Shown here: positions 21,297-27,038 of the stretch, in pieces
Numbering within the stretch: position 1 is the stretch's first letter
Layout: every line of letters starts with the position of its first letter
NCBI GenBank assembly: GCA_000708835.1
Contig: DF237752.1
Coordinates: 1-27,038 of the forward strand
DNA: 27,038 nt
Reading direction: 5' to 3'
Source of the DNA: Klebsormidium nitens
Lineage: Eukaryota; Streptophyta; Klebsormidiophyceae; Klebsormidiales; Klebsormidiaceae
The notes under the pieces: model-generated
The model's database searches: none
What the model was told of the DNA's origin: nothing
What the model saw: the letters and a program-made list of their open reading frames with translations, nothing else
Program-made: the position numbers and the translations under genes

Positions 21297-23580
21297 ATGC
21301 GGAGTTCCACAGAAACGGAGGCTTTGAAGACCCTGAGTGACCCGTGTACGACTCTCTTTGACGGCGCGCTCAGCTTCATAAGATTCAACAAGGACGGGAG
21401 ACAGGTGAGGCAAATGGAGACATCAAAGGCGTTTTACAAGCCAGGCCGGCCGCAGTTGCTTGGGAGGGACGCTCGTAAGGCGCGGGGTAAGCCTAGAAAG
21501 AGGCAAAGGAGTCTTGAGGAGTAGTGCACATATTCCAAAATTGCTCAAGAACCCACCGATCAGCAAGCAGGAGTCGTAGAGCTCCTGTCCATAAAAAAAT
21601 TACCGCACCTGAGATGCACCAAAACTGGTTGCTCGAGGCCGTTCGTTGACCTCCAGGGGCTGGCCAGGGAAAGTAGGGCAGCTCTGTTTCGTTCCCACTG
21701 CCGCTGGCTCATCGACCGGCATGGGGCTTGGAAGGGTGTCGCACGTCGCTGGTTGCTGCAGCGAGCAGACAATATTGGCGGAGTCAGTTCGAAGAACTTT
21801 GTAAAGCTGCGCAAGAAAGCATTGAAGGCTTGCCAGCATTATCCAGTACTCAGTCACACACACATGTGCCTGCTGCTCGAGAGATGCACATGTCTGCAAT
21901 GTCTCTCATGTCAAACAAGGAAGTTGATGCAATAAGATTTAGGGGAAACGATTTTTGCATGGGCGCTGCTCAACCACATGCTGCAGCGGTAAGCGATCAA
22001 CGAACTTGAAGAATTACAGCAAAATCCTACTGCTCACCACATGGATACGTGTCTGTCCTGTCTGTCCTGTCAATTAAGCTAGGTGCTGCGCGGGTCGATT
22101 AAAGCCCTCCCCTAAATATGATCGATCCATGAGGCCACGCGGCTTGCAGGAAGGGGGGTTACACGGCCTCCACGACCCGAGTCAATTCGACGCCTTCCTC
22201 CGTAAGCGTAGGGCAGAGGAGGCAGCGAGGTCGGAGAGAGGCGCCTCTCAATCCGTGCAACCGCTTGAAGTGGCGCCCCCCAGCGATGCTTTAATGGAGA
22301 GCCCCACACCTCTTCCGGCTGCAGCGGAATCCCCTCCCAGCATGGGAGACGCTGCGAGCGGTGAGCGCTGTGTCCAGAGGTCGGAGGAACCTCGGACGGA
22401 CCAGAATACAGGGGGCGGTGCCGCGAACTCGGGTGGCGCCGATGTCTCGATGCGCGACCCCCCGCTGCAGCATGCCAACGAGCAGTGGGAGTGGGAGATG
22501 TTCGGGCCTCCACTGCCGCCTGACGATGATGGTGACCTGGGTTGGGACTTGGAGGACGAGTTCGAGGACAAGTGTACGATCACAGTGTATCCCGGAAGGA
22601 AGTCCGACCCGGTGAGCAGAATCTGGCACAGATACGACTTTCGCTTCTTTTTGAGAGCTCGGATACATTGTGCAGCAGAGGTCCTTGGGAGAAACATAAC
22701 TTGACTGTCGAATCGCCCTGCCTCGATTTGCGGCCGTCTTTTTTCCAACACAGCATTGCTCCTCTCCTGGCCGAGAAGACAGGAGGACATGACAGACAGG
22801 AGAACATGCTGCTTGACGAAACACCCGGTTGTTGTTGCGATCAATTTCAACCCTGCTCATCAGAACCCCCAGCTTGTGAATGTAGTGTGAACACTGCCCA
22901 TCGAACTTTTGTTTCCTATCAGGTGCAAGACGAGGGTGTGGAGGGAGAGGTCCAGCCTGGACGACCTACATCACCAGAAGCGGGGTCATGCAACAGGGGA
23001 GCAAACGGGGAGGTTTCTGGCGGCAATAGAGAAGAGGTGAGACATATTTCTCTTGTGCTCATGGCAGACAGGAGCGACAGGACAGACACGTGTTCCTTCC
23101 GTCGCCGTGCAACTAGCTCCAGATGGCGCGCCCCAACAATTGCTTGAATGCAACAATTTCTGAGCCGGTTCATTTCGAGCCGATTGTAGGCAAAGTGCTT
23201 CAGTTGAAAAGGTTTGAAACGGAAAAGACTATTGGTCCAATCATTTGACCAGGTGTAGGCCGGGTAGACCAGGTCTACCACTAAAAATCTAAAGAACGTG
23301 TTGAGGCTAGGCAGCCCTACCACTGTTCTTTTTCTTCGTTTAGATCGAAAGAAGGACGACCAGGCATGGCGCAACGTTGTTTGTTGCCACATGGGTAAGC
23401 AAATACAGGTTATGTATTTACTCCTGGACCGACAATATTCTTTTGAGCCATTCCCGCTTCATCCAACAGGAGGACGGATCAAGCAACGTTCCCCCTGCAA
23501 CAAAGAAGGTCCGGGCCGCGTCTGTTAAATCCGACGAGTGCAGCAACACGTCATGCGGTTCTGCGCCCATCACCATCACG
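21297..23580 (+). CDS. Acidic disordered protein, possibly N-terminus of the primase-helicase (6 exons)
   Basis: Modelled exons: 21297-21486, 21762-21988, 22150-22611, 22923-23036, 23344-23394 and 23470-23580. All phases agree, giving 385 residues from ATG 21297. Content is low-complexity: a basic stretch (SKAFYKPGRPQLLGRDARKAR), then RSQFEELCKAAQESIEGL, then FDAFLRKRRAEEAARSERG, a Pro/Ser/Gly-rich linker, and a strongly acidic tryptophan-containing segment (EQWEWEMFGPPLPPDDDGD, DLEDEFEDK). No domain is recognised. The last exon ends in phase 0 at 23580 (GTGAGA donor) and the primase exon at 24069 opens in phase 0, so the two could form one protein. Against this, the frame also stays open past 23580 to a TGA at 23728-23730, adding a Cys-containing tail (KCCQCMITVGRDHRDCW), and an AATAAA follows at 23873; then it would be a separate gene. 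The start could also be ATG 22129, which reads straight into the third exon. Confidence 0.5.
22051..22071 (+). repeat. Short CTGTCCTGTCTGTCCTGTC run
   Basis: A 21-base run of the same (TGTCC/TGTCT) core as the dispersed repeat family, without its AGACTTGGACC arm. It lies in the intron 21989-22149. Inverted versions of the core occur near 22783-22800 and 23068-23090. Confidence 0.6.
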
Positions 23581-23799
23581 GTGAGAACGAAATGCTGCCA
23601 GTGTATGATCACAGTTGGTCGTGACCACCGAGATTGCTGGCCAGGTCGGAGGGCCTTCAAAGCCTGTTGGTCAATGTACACGTTTCGATATCCTTCATTG
23701 ACTAATCACCCTTTTAAAAATGTGTACTGAAATTGATATTCTGTTCTGAACCGCTGTGGCAAGGCTGCCAAATTGGAGATTCTTTTGACATGTTGATTT

Positions 23800-23867
23800 C
23801 TGTACACGTTTTGATAGCGACCATTGGGTAATAAGCTGAGAATCAGCCCCTTCCAAAACGTGTACAG
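23800..23867. repeat. 14-bp perfect inverted repeat, 40-nt spacer
   Basis: CTGTACACGTTTTG (23800-23813) is the exact reverse complement of 23854-23867. A further direct copy of TGTACACGTTTCGATA lies near 23676. The arms could form a stem shortly before an AATAAA at 23873-23878. Confidence 0.85.
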
Positions 23868-23872
23868 TGATC

Positions 23873-23878
23873 AATAAA
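23873..23878 (+). terminator. Candidate poly(A) signal AATAAA
   Basis: A canonical AATAAA lies 143 bases after the TGA at 23728-23730 that ends the open frame running through 23470-23580. If used, it separates the acidic gene from the primase gene. The hexamer alone is weak evidence. Confidence 0.35.
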
Positions 23879-24068
23879 GAGTTTTCGGTTGGTGTACATC
23901 TACCTTCACATCGTATTTGTTTTTTGCACTAGAGCGTTAGCAGATTGAAAGTGTCCCCTCGACGGCTTGCTTGCGGATGATTCCTAAATTGTTTTGTCGT
24001 TTAGGCTCGTGGCAGAACCTGGCCTTTTTATAAGCAACCCTGACAGACTCCTCTTCTCTTTTGATCAG

Positions 24069-26871
24069 ATGGCAGCCGGCCAACTCCGTGCGCAGGGGTA
24101 CCTGGTCTTTTCGGTTGACATCACGTGGGATGAGGGCAAGCGCAAGAAGGCCGTCAGTTGGCCGTCCGGCTGGCCATCCACCACCTTGAACAGCGGCACC
24201 GTGCGCAACAGCGACAACGGCCTGGCGATCAACACGACCGCCTGCGATCTGCTTGGGTTGGACATTGATGTCCAGGACTCTGGCCTGGAGTCGTGGGAGG
24301 CGCTTCAGCGTGCGCATGGCACCAAAGACGCGCCCACCGTTCGGACCGGCAGTGGGGGGCTGCACTTGTACTACTCCCACAGCAAGAGCATTGCTGCCGG
24401 CCTCTCGGACAGTACACCTACCTCTTTCGTGAAGCTCTACCTGGAGCAAGAGGGCGGGGCGGTGTCAATGATTGGGGTCGACATGAGGGGCAAGGGGAAG
24501 TCGTCTTGTCTGATAGCTCCCGGGAGCAGTTACATGGACGCAACCGGTGCAAGGGTGGGGTACGAATTGACCAACGGGTCCGAGCTCCCCCCCGTGACCG
24601 ACCTGCCGCCCCTCCCAAGCTGGCTTATTGACCTCGTGAACCGGCGGGCGAGCTTAGAGGCGCTCTGGAAAGAACAAGAGCGTTGGCAGGCGGAGGGGAA
24701 GAAACGGGCGGTTGGGGCACGGGGCGGGGGGGCATCTGAGCCGGCCTCTGCATCCTCTGAGCCGGACCTGGCGTCCACCGAGCTCCAGCAAGAGGTGGTG
24801 AGAGCGCTCAAGGCGATGTTGTCGAAGTGGGGCGACAACACCTCCATCTTCCACGGTGCCAAGCCATCCTCGACTGGGGCAGGGGTCATCTACGACTTCA
24901 GGAATGCGCCTGGGGGGCGCAAGGCGTGCCCCTACTTTGCAGCAATGTGCGGGGGCGTGCACGACAGCAACAACTTTGGGCTTTGGCGGCGGGGCGCTGA
25001 AATCACCTACCTGTGCTATGGGGAGAGCTGCAAGACGGTCTCTAGGACGAGCGCCATCCGTCTTGGCATGCTCCCCCTTCCAATCGCAGCAGCTTTTGGG
25101 GACAGCCAGCCGCTGAACAGCAAGAGGAACCATCTGTACTTGGACCGGACGTTGTTCCCGCTGTCATTCCTGCGAGACAACCTAAGCGTCATGAAAGGTA
25201 AGAAGACAGAGTAAGGTCGACAGCTTGCATTGAGGGTGCTGTCCTTGTTCAAGAATCACAAAGCATCTAGCAAGGCTTCAAGGCGTTTTTTTAACTGATG
25301 CTAAAGCCGTTGCCTTGTGTCTCATCGATCCTTTTTAGAATCTCGTGGAATATGCGCTAAGGTGGTGTCTCATGTCACGGACGTGTGTCGGCCCCCTTTT
25401 TTTGACAGAAAGTTTGACAACTTGTGGAAGTCCTAACTTTTTGGACACAATGTCAATTCCAACGGGTAGAGTTTTCCAACGGACTTCTCAAGGATTGCAT
25501 CTGCCGAGTGACTTGGTCATGTGCAGCATTCTGAAATTTCAGGACTTCTCCCGCTGTGCCGCATCCCTGGTTGAGTCTAATTTGAATCCAAAAACAATGA
25601 TCCAATTGTACGGAACTTTTCTTGTTTCAGACCATTGTGTGCAAACCAGGGCCTCACAAGCTGTGACTTTCAGTGTTAGCCAAAGCTGCATGGGACCAAG
25701 TAGCTCGGCATTTGGTCGTGCCTCTCCTGTTTTTTGCCGTCTGCTTTGTGCTCATTCATCCCCAGTATGGTTGCAGGAGACGTGGGATGCGCCATCATCC
25801 TTGAGCGGCTCTACTTCCGAACCGGACTGAAGTTTGCATTTACTGCTTCGGGCTCCTACTACTGGAACGGCCGCTGCTGGGCAAAGGATGAGAGTGGGGG
25901 CCGAATCATGCGCGTGCTCCGAGAGGAGCTAGCCAAAATTCAGACTGCGTATGTGCGCGACTCTCAGAGGGGGAGCGAAAAGAAGGGGTCTGTAGGCGGC
26001 TTGGAGATTGGCGAGTTTGATTCTGAGGAGGGGGGCGAGGATGCGGAGGGGGATCTCCCAACCATCTCGGATATGTTGGGGGTTGGGTTGAAGAGGGGAG
26101 GGAAGGAGAAGCTCGTGAACGTGAACTTCAATGCAAAAATGTCGAACGTTGTGAGCACGTGCAAGGAGTACTTCTTTCAGGCCGACTTCAAGGCCCTGTT
26201 GGACGTGCAGAAGGACTTTTGGGCTACTGCGAATGGCGTCATTGACCTTCGTTCCGGGGCATTGCTCCCCCATCATCCTCGGGTGAGCACTCTCTAACCA
26301 GAATGCTTGCTTGCAGCTCGAGAAAGCCCAAAAGCAAGAAGTGGTGTATGTGCTGTCTGTCGTGTCTGCTGGTCAGGTGCGGCTCCCACGCACCTCACTT
26401 GCAGCTCGAGAATGTTTGAGTCAAGCATTGGTGTCTGTTGTGTTTAGCAGTCAAGTGCGGTCCCCACCTCTCACTTGCAACTCAAGAATGACCACATGCA
26501 AGAATTGGTGTCTGTCCTATCTGTTGTGTCTGGCGGTTGGGCACGGCTTTCTTCCGCCTCGCTTGCGGCTTGAGAATGCCCAAAGCGAGACTTGGTGTCT
26601 GTCGTGTCTGTTGTGTCAGACGGTTGTTTCTAAGCTGCAATGCTCTACTGCATACTTGGCATCTGAGTCTCTCCTCTCTCCTTTTTTGCAGTTTATGAAC
26701 AGCCAAGTGATTGACTGGCCATATCCTGCATGTGGGGTGTCCCATCCAAGGGGCGCGATGGTCCAGTTCCTCGAGGACATCATGCATCTTGCCGGCGAGG
26801 ATGGGCCGAGCGCGCTGGAGCATCTGCAGGTTCTACTGGGATATGGCTTGACAGGGCATACGAGCAATCAG
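24069..26871 (+). CDS. Giant-virus-type primase-helicase: AEP/Prim-Pol primase + D5 N-terminal region (3' partial, spliced)
   Basis: Exons in view: 24069-25197, 25777-26282 and 26692-26871; the gene continues past the window. Phases agree across both introns. The first exon encodes an AEP (Prim-Pol) domain with all three catalytic motifs: LLGLDIDVQD (metal-binding D-x-D, codons at 24261 and 24267), GGLHLYYSH (conserved His, 24363) and GVDMRGKG (Asp, 24480), followed by LIAPGSSYMD. It ends in a possible zinc-binding cluster (CPYFAAMCGG, VHDSNNFGLW, YLCYGESC), as in NCLDV and herpesvirus-type primases. The second exon matches the D5 N-terminal region: DVGCAIILERLY, SYYWNGRCWAKDE and NGVIDLRSGALLPHHP. 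The third has FLEDIM and LLGYGLTGHTSNQ, which in D5 proteins leads into the superfamily 3 helicase. These proteins prime and unwind DNA at replication forks of giant viruses, phages and plasmids. The Walker A and B motifs would lie beyond 27038. The first codon here is an ATG, but it directly follows a splice acceptor, so the true N-terminus may be in the acidic exons upstream. Confidence 0.88.
26305..26630 (+). repeat. Four diverged 75-95 bp tandem units inside a primase-helicase intron
   Basis: Units start at about 26305, 26397, 26472 and 26561. Each opens with (C/A)CTTGC(A/G)(G/A)CT(C/T)(G/A)AGAA, continues with a CAAG-ATTGGTGTCTG block and contains TGTCTGT(C/T)GTGTCTG followed by a GG(T/C)-GGG or CAAGTGCGG block. 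The array fills most of the 26283-26691 intron. The CTTGCAG starts resemble splice acceptors, and the internal TGTCTGTCGTGTCTG is close to the core of the dispersed repeat family. Confidence 0.75.
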
Positions 26872-27038
26872 GTATGCGTTCCCTGCCATAGAGGTCGCGC
26901 ATTTAAGGACAACCGAATGTTTGTGTGTCAAGTGAAGCACTTTGGCACAGGTGCGACCCGAAGTTGTCCTGCTTGCCGCAGTAGATGCACCCTCTGCAGC
27001 ACTTTGAGATGCACTTCTTTTCAAAACTCCGTCCCTTT
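26872..27038 (+). other. Intron (partial) at window end
   Basis: A GTATGC donor follows the exon ending at 26871. The remaining 167 bases show no helicase Walker A motif in any frame. A CAG at 26951 and another, after CTGCTTGCCG, near 26981 could be acceptors, but no downstream exon can be confirmed. Confidence 0.5.

Larger units (their letters stand above)
23731..24068 (+). other. Spacer or intron before the primase exon
   Basis: No exon is supported between 23581 (or 23731) and 24068. The stretch contains a 14-bp inverted repeat (23800-23867), an AATAAA (23873-23878) and, right before the primase exon, a pyrimidine-rich run ending in GATCAG that forms a good 3' splice site. The primase frame stays open upstream to 23994, but this is explained as intron. 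Confidence 0.5.

Noticed and set aside
24654-25133. 159-codon minus-strand frame
   Set aside because: It lies antisense to the primase catalytic exon and is explained by that exon's GC-rich codon use.
25345-25776. Coding frame within the 25198-25776 primase intron
   Set aside because: Open in one frame, but the composition is not D5-like and the phase-correct junction skips it to restore the D5 N-terminal motif.

Overview
The window reads as nuclear DNA of a photosynthetic, green-lineage eukaryote. Every convincing protein is split by spliceosomal introns with GT donors and mostly TGCAG acceptors. One gene is a plastid fibrillin, and a plant-type telo-box (AAACCCTAA) lies upstream of another gene. 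Base composition, intron style and the fibrillin suggest a streptophyte alga (Klebsormidium-like), but that placement is inference. All exon models below were built by hand from splice sites and reading-frame phase; none has been checked against transcripts.

Layout. (1) 362-1951, + strand: a four-exon PAP/fibrillin plastid lipid-associated protein, complete. (2) 3097-8101, - strand: a five-exon CCDC97 homologue (SF3B/U2 snRNP-associated family), complete, with a 334-residue low-complexity exon splitting the conserved C-terminal domain. (3) 8.1-10.4 kb: gene-poor, with a perfect 16-bp-arm hairpin, a 116-118 bp tandem array closed by an inverted copy, and two copies of a dispersed repeat carrying a CTGTCCTGTCT core. 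(4) 10447-16044, + strand: a 13-exon gene for about 763 residues that I do not recognise; one junction near 11.2 kb is ambiguous. (5) 16.0-18.1 kb: intergenic, with two more copies of the dispersed repeat. (6) 18505-21047, + strand: a seven-exon gene of unknown function with a charged, nuclear-looking C-terminus; its 5' end is unresolved. (7) 21297-23580, + strand: six phase-compatible exons encoding an acidic disordered protein or N-terminal region. (8) 24069 to beyond the window end, + strand: an archaeo-eukaryotic (AEP/Prim-Pol) primase fused to a D5-type primase-helicase, the replication protein of giant DNA viruses, some phages and related replicons, here interrupted by host-type introns.

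The fibrillin and CCDC97 genes are ordinary conserved host genes. The most remarkable item is the spliced primase-helicase with intact AEP catalytic residues. Its exons, possibly together with the acidic exons upstream, suggest a giant-virus-type replication gene resident in an algal or plant chromosome long enough to acquire introns. The window ends before its helicase Walker motifs, so intactness of the helicase cannot be judged here.
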